The notes beneath the pieces are model-generated. The model was given only the letters and a program-made list of their open reading frames with translations, searched no databases and was not told the DNA's origin. Position numbers and translations under genes: made by a program. This document shows positions 22,301 to 35,100 of a stretch of DNA of 64,000 nt, in pieces. This DNA comes from Hepsetus odoe (lineage: Eukaryota; Chordata; Actinopteri; Characiformes; Hepsetidae), in contig CM029376.1 of the NCBI GenBank assembly GCA_017165825.1, forward strand, positions 22,921,807 through 22,985,806, given 5' to 3'. The first letter of the stretch is position 1, and every line of letters starts with the position of its first letter.

Positions 22301-24658
22301 TGTGTATTATTTTAGCTGCAAAATATAGAAGTATAATTTGGCCAAGTCTTTGCACACAATGAAGAAAGAAAGTAGAAGCATATGTGAGAGAGTTTGTGTT
22401 GCTGAAAATCTTACATGCAGTTCCTGGCTGCGAGGTCTCTGTGCACAAACTTCTTGCTGGCGAGATACTCCATGCCCTTAGCCACCTGCAGGCCGAAACC
22501 CATGAGGTCCTTCACTGTGGGGTTCTGCAGGGGGAATGACAGTAGACACTATGTGTAAAGGTATATCAAAAAACACTATTATTAAACATTCCAACTCAAA
22601 ATCAATCCCTGCAAGCACATCTGTGTGTGCTTTCTGGGTTAGTGTTAAATATAGATATTCTTGAATTGAAAAAACTATTGGGGTTGGATTGTGTAAATAC
22701 AGTGTGAATAATCTTTCAAGCCCCCTGTAAAAGATTTGAGTAGTCTCCATAAATGCTGTATGTGTAAAAGCTGGCTGAACATACATGAGTTTCATCCCTG
22801 ATGAAGTTACGCAGGTCTCCATGCTTCATGTAAGGCAGCACCACCAGAGGGGAACCTTCACTGGGCAGGCAGATTCCCAGCAGGGATAGAACGTTGGGGT
22901 GAGTGAAGTCCTTCATAATGATTCCTTCCTTCAGGAACTGAGAAACTTCCTCTATGTCTGTGATTCCTGCAGTCAGAAAAAAGGACATTTTGAAAATATT
23001 GTTTATGTTTACTGGATTTGAGCAATTTGCATAGGACCTGTAGAAGCATTACTGTTGTATAAAACCAGAGAAACACATTTCATCTATTGTTTATACCGTT
23101 AAAAATCTATTAAATCAAAATTAGTCTCAAGTTACATTGGCATTTTGACAAATTCTGCAGGATCTTCTGAACTTACATCCAACTAAAATAACACCTTCAT
23201 GACAATTATCACAGAAAATTCCAGCTTCTGTTACACCCAAAGCTTCATACGTCACCCTTCAGAGCAGCTGTTTCAGAGATGAGACATAATGTCCTTTTTT
23301 TTCCTAGTGTGACATGAGCAAGCCATTACTGGGTGCACTCTGGGTCTCTCTGGTCCTGCCCCTTTTCCCCCATCTCCTCTTTAATCTATTTTGTAGAGCT
23401 TTCACATTTAGGAAGGATTAAGCATCTCTTTGGTCTTTCACTGAGAGCGGAAAACAACAGAGAGCAGACAGTAACAAGAACAGAGTCCAAAAACAGAGCC
23501 ATTGAGCATATTGCATCTTAATAAATATAAGACTGCTCTGGGATCTGTTTCTGTGGTCAGGCTGAATGACTCCTATGCTTTGATAATTTCTGAACATCAG
23601 CCATACCTGTAAACCATAAGCAGCAGTCTACTTAAAATCAATGCCTCTTCTAATATTAAGTCATGCGCCCCAGTGGAACAGAATAAACAGTAACTGGATT
23701 AACTTCATATGCAAAAGGAATCAGTTCAGGCTTAGTACTGTTGAAATTGGTGCAGCAGTGAAAACAAATGGCAGCAATGTGAGTGAAACACAAAGATCTG
23801 CTCATAAATCTAACATCTCAGAATGACACGTTACCTGATTAGAGGCAACTCTAATGCGATATCACCATTAGACAGCTCATTCATCATCATTATCAATGTC
23901 TCTTACATACACTGTTATATTAAAACAGTCCTGTAATGTATGAGCCTCACAGGTCACAGTTTGGTGAACAAAAGGAGGCAATGACAACACTGTCAAGCAG
24001 GGAACAAAAAAAAAATACTCTGTGCATGAACATGACCATATCTGCCATTTTAATTATTTAAAACCGCTTCTGCTATTACACTTTTTTCAGTGCAAATGAA
24101 GCCTATCTTTCTATATCTACACTTCACAGAACCTGCTAATGTAAGGGATCTTTCAGTAAAGCAAAGCATATCTGATTTTAATCTTTATCACTGTGGACCA
24201 CTGGTTGCTAACTGGAAAAGATTTTATTCTGCAAAACTGATGAATACAAATGATAGAACATTCAAGATCATTTGCTAACACTCTTCTGTTGACTGTGCTG
24301 GCCAATAATATAACCTGAACACCCCACAGGGATGAAAGATTTAAAAAAAAATGTTATCAAAGGTTTAAAAAAAAGATCAGAATCTGAAAGATGGCAGTTT
24401 TAAAAATCACAATCAAATTTGCGAATGAACATTGTATAAAAACATTTTTAACACGGTCTTAACAGCTTTAAAGTGAGAAAATTAAATAAGGCAAAGGCTG
24501 GTAGTAGAGCATGAACATAAAGAAAAAGGCCAACAGTTAAAGTTGAATGAGTAATTACATTTAAACCACATCAGTCCTGAATAAAAGAAATCCCAATTGA
24601 TTGTTTTCTACCCTTAAATCAAATTTGCTTCTTCTTTACCTTATTAAGCTTGAACCAA

Positions 24659-24705
<47 letters not shown>

Positions 24706-27700
24706 ACTGTTTAGGGACTTGACCGCGCAGTGCTGCTTCTGTCCATCTGGTTCTAGCAGAGTCCCATGAAACACACAGCCGAAGTGTCCTAGAATTCACA
24801 AAGAAAGGAAGAGAGAAACCATTAGTACTTCCATCTATCAAAAATCCTAATTTTTCTGCATAGGCATGGCAAGTGTTTATGTGGTTTGAGCTTTTCAGAA
24901 CCCGAACAATGACAAATCCCTAAGGCTGCCCTACAGAAAATGACAGCAGTGCAGACTGCAGACAGCTCAACAATGCTATTTAAGTGTTACCGTTTCCTCG
25001 GCCCCTGTGTCCCCCATGTCTCGTTCTTTCTCTCTGGGGTTCTCTCACCCACTAAGAGGAAGTTTTCCCACACTTTCACCATACAAAATCTGTGATGATG
25101 ACTGTCATAATCAGATGCTGAACGAGTTCAGACCAGAACCAAAACATGAAAGTCGTCCAGTGCTGTGTGACGCAAAGCTCAGTGTGTTCCTTGCTCCAGT
25201 TCACCTCAGCTAACTTATGAATAGCTTGCTAATGAGCTGATAAGACAGCTGTGTTCAAGAAAATACTTAAAGCCACAGTTGGGCCAAAATGTCACTGCAG
25301 ATGTTAAACTATACTCCTGCATGCCTGATTCTCAGCCCTTAAACCACACTGAGATGATCAGTAGCATTTAACTGATTTTCTTCTGTGGTTTCTGATGTTG
25401 TGCGAAGTATGACCCAAATAAAAAACCAATATATGAGCATGCCGTTTATACCATTTTAAACTGTTAGCTAAATGAGTCCCATCTAAAACTAAAGAAGCCA
25501 ACTTCAAGAAGCTGCTTTTGTGGTCTGCAGTACTCTAATTGTTTAATTATTTGCAATTAACATACTATTTTATAACCTTCTCACCAGTGCTACAACATCC
25601 TTGGTCTGTTTTTCCAACATATACATCGGTGGAAAAATTAACCTGACTGACAAAAATAATGTGCAAATTGCATAATAACAAAAGCATGTGTGTAAACTTT
25701 GCTCTGTCATGAACAGTTGCAACTAAAGAGTGAGTTAAGTTGGGGCTTGGGTGTTTCTGGGGGTGACATGCATGTGAGTGTTAAAATAATGGTGTGGAGA
25801 GGAGAGTAATCTCCCCTCTGAGCTGCTATCACGTCCTCCCAGATGGCAGTCGAGTCAGATTACGGCAAGGAGCCTCGAGACAGCCCAACAATGAGCCGGG
25901 AATTTAACACGGGAACAAATCACCACGCACAACCTACCAAGTACCCAAGCACACATGCACACACACATTTACTAACATTCACTCACTGCACGCACACATC
26001 CACACATCCACAAGCACATGCACATTTTTCTATCCCGGGGGGGCCTGCGGTGGGGTTCGACGGGTTTTGGGTGTTTGTGCAGGAGTAAAGAGCAAACATG
26101 ATGGGAAAGGTCTTCTCTGCAGAGCTCCACAGTAAATCTGATCCAGCTCAGTTCACACCCCCACTTCTGCAGCACAATGGGTAGATGGACAATTTGCAGA
26201 ACATACACTTTACAATGTCATGCTGATCAGAGATGATTTTAAACGGCTCGAAATTCTCAAAAGAGCTCTTTTAATAATAGTTTAGTATTATTTTATTTTC
26301 TTTTATTATTTTTTATTAATGGTTCTTTTTTGTCTAATGGTTTACCTGCCATTTAACAATTATTCTAGCAATTCATGAAAAAAATGTCCAACTCTCAGGT
26401 CAGATGCCAGATGTTGTCTGTGCATCTAGATTATTCCTACTATGGTCAATGCTTTTTCCAAGACAAAATCAATGGTAGTGCTGAAGCCCAGACGCTTGTG
26501 AGCTGTTGCAATGAATCTGGTCTGATTCTGGCCTGATCTGATCTTCAAATAAATAAAAATTGTGTTTTTATTTCCCATCAAAGAAAACAAAGCCTGAAAC
26601 GAGATTTACCTGCAAAAACTCAGCCAACAATTTAGGCACCTACTGCAGACTAAACTGGGCAGAGTGCATTGATTAAATCAATGAGTAAAAAACTTACAAA
26701 AACAATAGCAAAGTGAAAAGCTCCAGTTTTTCTCGGAAGCTTCCACAGACTCCACAAAGTGCATGAATGAGAGTGCAAGGCTAAAGTTGAAATGAAAATT
26801 AAAAAACTAAACGTTGGCCTATTAATTGCATTGAAAACTGAAAACTGTTTTGTGTTAATCAATGGAAAAGTTTATTTCCATAGGGTCCAGTCTGAGCAAA
26901 TAGATCTATGTGATTAATATTTAAATAATAATACACTTTGTATAGATTATAGGCTGGTCTGGGAAGCCTCCTTGGGCATTAAGGTCTCTAGTGAGAGACA
27001 GAAGATGACTTACAGAAGAAACTAAGGAATGATAGCTTTTAATGTTTACAGTCAACAGACTTGCCGCTGGCATTCTTCTCACCTCTTCCAATAATTTCAC
27101 TGACATGTAGTAGCAGGTCCTCTCTGGCGATGACCACATGCTGCACCTCCTTCAACAGCTCAGGGTGCAGACTGCTCAGGTCTACAGGGGCAGAAACAGG
27201 CAGCAGTGGAGAGCCCAGGTCTCCTTCTGCAGCCCCCAACATGGGTGACAGGTCCACATGTGCATGAGCGTATGGAGGAGGAGGCCGACATGCCTCGTTC
27301 GGTGACATCGGCAGGTTCTGATCTGTGATGGAATGGAAGGGGGTTGAAAGATCAAAGGTCAACCACAGGCTCACTGAAGCTAGAGACTGCAAAGGTCACC
27401 TAAATGAACACGCTGGTCTGGGAGGTCAGGTAATTACAACGACTACAAAGAGAAATGGGAAACTCAAAGCCAGGCTTTACAGACGAGATACTGAAAGAGA
27501 GAGTCATTTAGTCCTTTGGCAGAGAGCGAGGGAGCATGCAGAGCAGACGAGAGGAGCCTAGAGGGAAGGGGGAGGGAGAGCTGAGGATGAAGAGAAGGAT
27601 AAAATGTGTGTGCTGAGCTCGAGAAAGATCCCTCCTGAGCAAATATGATGGAAATGACAAAAACTTCAGTTCAGATCAGCATCACAGAGAAACTTTATTT

Positions 27701-28366
27701 TTAGCAGAAAAAAAGCAAGAAAGCAAAACGTACCCTCAAGCAAAGTGGTTCTATAGTCCAGAGACTCGTGAGACACCATTTCATTAGTGGGACTCACGCT
27801 CCTCGCGTTTGCCAGCATGTCCAAATGCGGAATGTGAGTGCGGCCGTCATACCAAACCATCCCCTCAGCTAAATCTACACGCAGAGGGAGACAGGTAGAG
27901 AGAGACACAGAGAGAGACAGTGAGAGAAGGAGAGATCCAGAAAGAGAAAGACACAGAGAGAGGGGGAGATGAAAGGTGAGAGAGAGGAGAAGAGAGAAAG
28001 GAGAGCAAGGGGAAAAGAGAGAGAGTCTTTACAAAAAGAAAACAAGGACAGGCCGCTTCCCCATGTGCTCCTGCAGTATCAGTCTAGCGCAACCCAGAAA
28101 CCGCTTTTCCTCTCTGAGGGTAAGACACACTATTTTCGAGGCGTCTTCACAGTAAACAAGGCCTTTTTTATGGCAGCGTGTGTTCTTGTCCAGAGTGAAT
28201 CACAATGATTCATGAAACATAACTCAAGAAAACAAAGTTCCCTGGATCGTAGTTCATCCCTGACAAAGATAAAGCCATTGTGATCAAAAACAGATTATAA
28301 TTTATACTTTGGCTTTCTGACAGCATTATAAGTCAGCTTTTAAAATGGCAGTGGAACTATTTCACA

Positions 28367-28408
<42 letters not shown>

Positions 28409-31400
28409 TCTCAAAACTGCCAACAAACACACTTTATCAAACAACATGCAAGTACATACCATCAATATGCTTCTTCCTTCTCATCCAGGCAAAGACTGTG
28501 AGCAGCATGATCAGCAGCATGGACACACACACCACACTAACAATGAGTGGCTTGTAGTCCTGCTCCTGTGCCAGAACTACACGGCCCAGAATCACTGATG
28601 AGGTGGCCTGAATCCACTGCAACACACATTCGCACACAAATTAAGAAGAGAACAATAGAAATGGGGTGTTTTATAGTTAAGTCAACGTATGCAGTTTTGA
28701 AATCACCATATTTGTCATTTTAATAATATTTGATCGAAATATAAAACGATAACCTTGCCCTGACAGTCACACTTTAAACCAGCAGCTACATGTTTGAAAG
28801 TGAAAAAGTGAAAGTGACTACCCTTGTCATTGTGAAACGCTGCACAGCACAACACAACGGAATTACACCTATGCGTTTCACCCATACACACACGTGCAGC
28901 AGGGGGCAGCTATTGAAAACGCCCGGGGAGCAGTGATGGGGACGGTACCTCGCTCAAGGGTGCCTCAGGGCATCCCCATGCTGCAGACATCATTCACCTC
29001 ATCCCTTACATTTCATGGATTTTATGTTAAAACTGCAGGTTTACTCCCAATATTCAACCCCTAAAATGGCCATAACTTGTTTGTAGCTTTTTTCACGATT
29101 CAGAATGACTTAAACAGACAGACGGAATCTCCAGTGGAGCAGATTATTATTGATTTCGACTGAGATGAGAGTTGTGATGGAGTGAGATTAGAGTCTGAAG
29201 TCACACTGACACACACAGCACATCTCGCTCAGAGAGATAAGCGCTTTATGCTACGCCATGCTCAGTGTGACACCCTTCCTATCAGATTGTCTGGGGCTGG
29301 GATCCAAACCGCGAACGTGTTTTAATGTTCTCGTTGAGGTAAGAGTGGCTGGAAAGGAAATGTAAAGGCTTATCTGCGTTGGGCTCTAACTCAAATATAA
29401 CAACAAAATAGCACGGAGAGAAATATTATCTGATATTCCCCACGGGCGGGTCAAAGAGGGAAGAAGAAATATATTGGGTGAAGTAATCTGGAAACCTCAT
29501 CATAGTGCTTCTGAACTGCAGTAAGGTGGTGTGTTTTGTTTGTTTTGCAGAGGAAGAGAAGAGAAGAGAAAGAAAGCCTGTCTGAAGAAACAGGGCAAAG
29601 AAGAGGGGCTTTCAGAAGGTGTTTATGGCTTTATTAGAGCTGTATTGGTCTTAGCAGAGGAAATTTAGATGGGTCAATCTGAACAGGACATCGGAACACA
29701 CTCTTGGTGTAATATGACATACGTCTGAGCGGAACACAGTTATTGGGGGCAAAACAAACCGTGCGGAGACATTACTGTATTCATCATCCTTTCAAGGTTT
29801 CCATAACATTATTATTTAATTTAATTTTCCTTGCGCCTAGTCAATGGCAGGAGCTTTTTATTTTTAAAGGCTGGAATAAGTCACTTCAATGCATTTAAAG
29901 ATTTTGGTGAACAGAAGAATTTTGTGTTTTGATTGATATGATGCAAATGCACTGCTGCAAATATGATTAACAAAGGTTGCAAATGCTCCAGTTTAATTTC
30001 AGCTTCATTGTAACATATTTGTTTTTTCTGGTTTGAGATAAAGGTAATATATAAATTATTCTATATTTCCTAAATAAAATATTATATATATATATATACA
30101 GTACTGTGCAAATGTTTAGGCAGGTGTGAAAAAATGCTGTAAACAAAGAATGCTTTCAAAAATGGGAGTGTTGATCATTTATTTTCATCAATCAGCAAAA
30201 TGCAGTGAATGAACAAAAGAGAATCTAAATCAAATCAATATTTGGTGTGACCACCCTTCGCCTTCAAAACAGCATCAGTTCTTCTAGGTAGACTTGCACA
30301 CAGTTTTTGAAGGAACTCGGCTGGTTGGTTGTTCCGAACACGACTGTGTTTCAACCTCCGTGTGACATTGATGATCATCAGTACCTGTTTGGTAAAACTG
30401 GTTGATCATCACCGACTATAATCCTACAGAATCTCTGACTTTGTGCAAGTGTACCTAGAAGAACTGATGCTGTCTGAAGGCAAAAGGTAGTAACACCAAA
30501 TATTGATTTGATTTAGATTTTTCTTTTGTTCGCTCACTTTTCATTTTGTAAATTGATAAAAATAAACAATCATTATTTATATTTCTGAAAGCATTCTTTG
30601 TTTACAGCATTTTTTCACACCTGCCTAAAACTTTTGCACAGTACTGTATATATAATTCTATATTTATTATATATAATTTTATCTCATATATCCTGGAATA
30701 AATGGCAATAGAAGTCATGTTTATGAATATATACACGCTCATAAACTACCTGCACAGCACTGTCTGTTAGCAAGCTGTGTTATTCCATTGGGGTCAGGAA
30801 GACTAGAACAACATTACCACTGAGGGAGTTCTGGGTTCCAGCAATTACAGATGACTGTCCTCTCCAAAATCAATGCTGTCAGACTGTACAAACTACACAC
30901 TGCAGATAAAGTTACAAATCTTTTTAGTAATCACTTCAATTACAGTGCCTCCCAAGGAAAACTGATCCAGCACCAACAGTCCAGGGCCACAAGAGGTTGC
31001 TTTTGACAGTTTGGGAGCAAACAGGGCTAAAAGAAAAACAGAGAGAAAGGGAATGGGAATGAAAGAGGGAATCCAGTGTGCATGTTTTTTTTCCTCTCTA
31101 ACCTCCACTTCCAGCTCTTTGGTGGCAGTCTGAAGCTCAGGGGGCACGGTGCACTCCAGAGTGTTTCCCACCAGCGCCACACTCACACACGAGCGGTTAG
31201 ACACTCTCAACACCTCTCCCTTCACCGCTTCCACATCTACACGAGGAACCTGCGTGCACAAGGAAAGAGGTTTTAAAAACTAAAAACATCCTGTTTAACA
31301 CTGGCAGAGTATTTCTCAAACTTTAACACACGGTCAGACAGCTCAAGACAAATGACGAGTTTGTCTAAAACAAGTGAGCAATTTACCCTGCTTTAATTAA

Positions 31401-32112
31401 TCCAGTTAACTTAAAATCCTTCTTTGTAAAATAATCTAATCAGATGTGTATTCAAGCTCAAATACTCTCCTTAAATTGATCCGCTGATGTAAATGACTGT
31501 GACCATTAAAAACCTAGCCAAGCTCAGTACCCTGTGGCAGAGCAGGAGAGCCAGCGAGAGAGCGAGAGCGAGAGAGAGAGAGAGCGAGAGAGAGAGAGCA
31601 GAAGGCAATAAAGAAAGTGATCACATTCCTCGCATGACAGCCTGAGCTTTGCAGATTGGACACACAGTTCACTTCTGCACCTGTTACAGTGCAGTAGTCC
31701 AGCTAGAGACTCGGAAAACAGGCTGGCACGTACGCACACAACTACACACTCATTTTAGAAGAGTCTCCAATAAAGCTGATATTTATAATGAACTACAGAA
31801 CAGAAAGCACTGTTTCTTATTTCACACTCGGTGGCTTTCGGTGTGTTTCCCTGCTCATTCTCCTGATGAGCTTTCTTAGTATATTCACAGCCTGATATTC
31901 TACAGAGTACAAGACCAGCTGCCAAGTGCAATTTTCATTTCTGTAAACAAGACCTTGGCATCCCGCAGAAAATGTAAATAAACAAATTGCATGGGAATGA
32001 CTGCAGTGGCATGATTTAAGTGATGCAATTTAATTTGATCCAAAATAAATTATATCTGCTTTAGTTCCCATTAGTGTTAAATACAGCCATTCAGCGGGCA
32101 TGTTTCTTACGT

Positions 32113-32148
<36 letters not shown>

Positions 32149-35100
32149 TAAAGGGACCAGTGCAGCATGGAGTCCATTTGATTCTGGAGGAAAAAGCAGG
32201 ATCCCATGTAAACCCCCTTCTCTCAGCAGCTGCACTAAACTTGTAAGTGGCACTTCTACAAAAAAATCTTCTTGTGTTTCATTGTTGAAAAAGTTCAGGT
32301 TTTCGCTCCATTTCCTTCACCATTCTCACCATTAATGTGTCAAAGGCTGGAAGCTTGAGGAACAATGAGGGACAACAGAGGGAATACAGCGGGTAAAGGG
32401 CCTGAAGGTTCGCAATGGGAAAGCAACTACGTTTCCTGTTTGGTCTCAGTATTGTTTCCTTCCACATCAGTGAGTGCAAAGAATCGAGGTGGATATGTCT
32501 GAATTTGCGTAGCCATGCCAGCGTGTGACCTTTTAAACAATAAAACCCACGTGCAGGTGGATGTTTGTGCTTCTCCGACTGAAGGATTCTGTCAGGCGGA
32601 CAGTAGGAACTGCCGGCCACTCTTACCTTAATCTCCAGCACACTTTTGCTGCCCCTGGGTGTCAGAGTGGGCTTCTGAAACTCTTCAAACTTGGGGTCTT
32701 CCACATAGGTCAAATCGTACTCCCGTGTTGAGAAGCCATCAAGCACAAACTTCATCTTGGTGGCGACCGGAGGACGAATATTCAGGCCTTTAAGCGAGGG
32801 AGTGATGCACACGATGGTCAGCTTGTCTTCATCCTGCGTGCAGGTCTACATGCAACAAACACAAACAGCAGAACTGAAAACCATTCTTAGCTGCAGATCT
32901 GTGCCAAAAGCAAAAGCATATCTGGGCTAGAATTTCACTCTGTATATTATCACTTACGGGCAGGTAACACAGCGAAGATCAGTTCTGCTCTTTTACAATA
33001 TAGCAGCTATTCTTCAAATATAAGGCCGTTTTAAAAACAATTTTCCCTTAAGATGGATTATAGGGCACCTGTATTGCCATTGAAATCCACAACGTAAAAA
33101 CCCCACTGGAAGACATCCTAACTCATCATGACAGTATGAGAGCAGGCATTTGTTAAACCCAGCTAGGAGACATGCTGCTGTCAGATGCCGTGCTTCATTT
33201 ACAACTCAAAGTAGACACTTGTGCCAGAGCACACACTGCTTTGACATTATCATAATGACTTTATACGAATGAGCCTCAGGATACTTCTGCATATCGTCCA
33301 CACATTCTACAGGAACTGAAGCGCTTGACACTAGCAGGTTATGAAACTGATGCTATATCTAATAAAAGATGGATTATTCAGTGCACTGGATGCAGATCAG
33401 AAACCCCATCTTGCTTGCATTAAGAATCAGCAGTGCTGTGGATGATCATTTTCAGCAAAAGTGAACAAGGACCCTTTGTGAGCGTCGGGTCCGACTCTTA
33501 ACGCTGCATGAGTTATGACTGGGAGGCCCGACAGATGCCAGCAATGACTCCATCTTTTGGCAGTCCTCTCTAACCTATCATGCCTCCTGTCCACGCTGCG
33601 TTCTCCTCGGCCGTAACGGCACTGGATGGTGGCTAACTGATTCACTTTACCCCGATGATCTTCCCCGTCACTCACGCTTAATGCGAACACTGAGCTCTCT
33701 CTCTGTGCTTAAGAGCCTCGGAGGAGAAACATCATCCTACACCCTCTGATGGGATTAGTCTCCAACATTTGCGGTGCTGTGCTCTCTGCTCCCAGAATAT
33801 CAGAATGCAAAGTTTTGGTCCAGCTCTGTGGAACAGCCTCTGCAACTAGATGATTTGCTGTGTCTAAAAACAACACTATCACTGCAGTGGGTGAGCTCCC
33901 TGGAGGGAGTAAATATTTGCATTGTGTTCAGAGGCATTCATGTGGCATATTTATCTACTGCACCAATGAGACAAACATGACCTTGAATGGAGAGCCTAAA
34001 AGGAGATTAGACAGAATCCAGCAGAAAAAAATTTAAAGTTCATTTAAAGAGAAATCTAAAGTCTAGCAAAAAACTCAATTATTTTGAAGAACTCCCCAAT
34101 GATGGGAAAACAATGCTTATTATTCAAATTATTTTCACATAAGAGAACCTGTACTGTACCCCATTGGTAAAGTCCTCTAATTTGCCAAGGCATGTTTTCT
34201 CATGAACCTCAGTTAAACCAGAATATCCCGGTTCTGTTTAACTGGGGCAGCTTCATGCCAACAGTTTCAACATTCTCCCCTTTCAGGTCCTGACTGAGCA
34301 ACATTGAAGGCAAAAGCTCATTGCTAATAATTAAAGGGCAATAAAAATGATTGTTTTCAGCATTTTTCATAAATTACTTTGGAGCTGATCACAAGTGCAG
34401 CTGTTTCATTTACTACTAACATTTTTATGCACTGCTGTTATTGGTGAAATCTTAGAAATCTAAAAAAAGCAACTTTCTTTGCAAAATGTTTCTACTATAC
34501 TCTATCCTGAATGTATTTAAAGAAATATGTTTTGGCCGAAGTCTTCTTCATCCAATCTGTTCAAACCATTTCATGTCATAACTTCTGTGAGGTAACTTTA
34601 AGAGGAATTAAGGTTTATATGCTGCTTTCCTATGACTATTGTGTGAACTTTTCACATGAAAACAAATGACTTTTGCCAAAAGGGACTGAATTATGAAGAG
34701 ATGTTCAAAAAATCTGGAATTTACCCTAAAAAAACACCCTTTGAGGCACCTTGCTAGCAATTGGACATTTAAATTTGACCAGTAAATGTGTACCCTTGGG
34801 TCTGATCTTTTTAAAGCTGACTGCTTTCCAGTCTCATCTCTGGTTTTGCTAGGTGAAACAACACACACCTTTTAACTGTCTGGATTAAGTGAGATAACCC
34901 ACTGCAGATTTAGACAGAGGGGCTGTTCTATTGGGGCGAGACAAAGGTCTCTAAAGATGATTGACTTTGCTGGTGTTTGACTATTAGGTCTCTCAAAAGC
35001 ATTCAAGGTTGGATATAAAACAAAGCAATGAAAGCACTGAAAGCTTTCAAAAATACTGTCAGATGGAACTGCATGAGATATTCCTTAAAGGCAAATTATC

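Larger units (their letters stand above)
28617..31102 (-). other. met intron 12
   Basis: 2.5 kb holding a truncated SINE (28794-28977), the arm-conserved segment 29160-29335 and a complete fold-back transposon (30099-30646). Confidence 0.8.

Noticed and set aside
7341..30646. Fold-back elements A and B as evidence for the inverted duplication
   Set aside because: Their positions do not mirror each other around the axis and their borders differ, so they are independent insertions.
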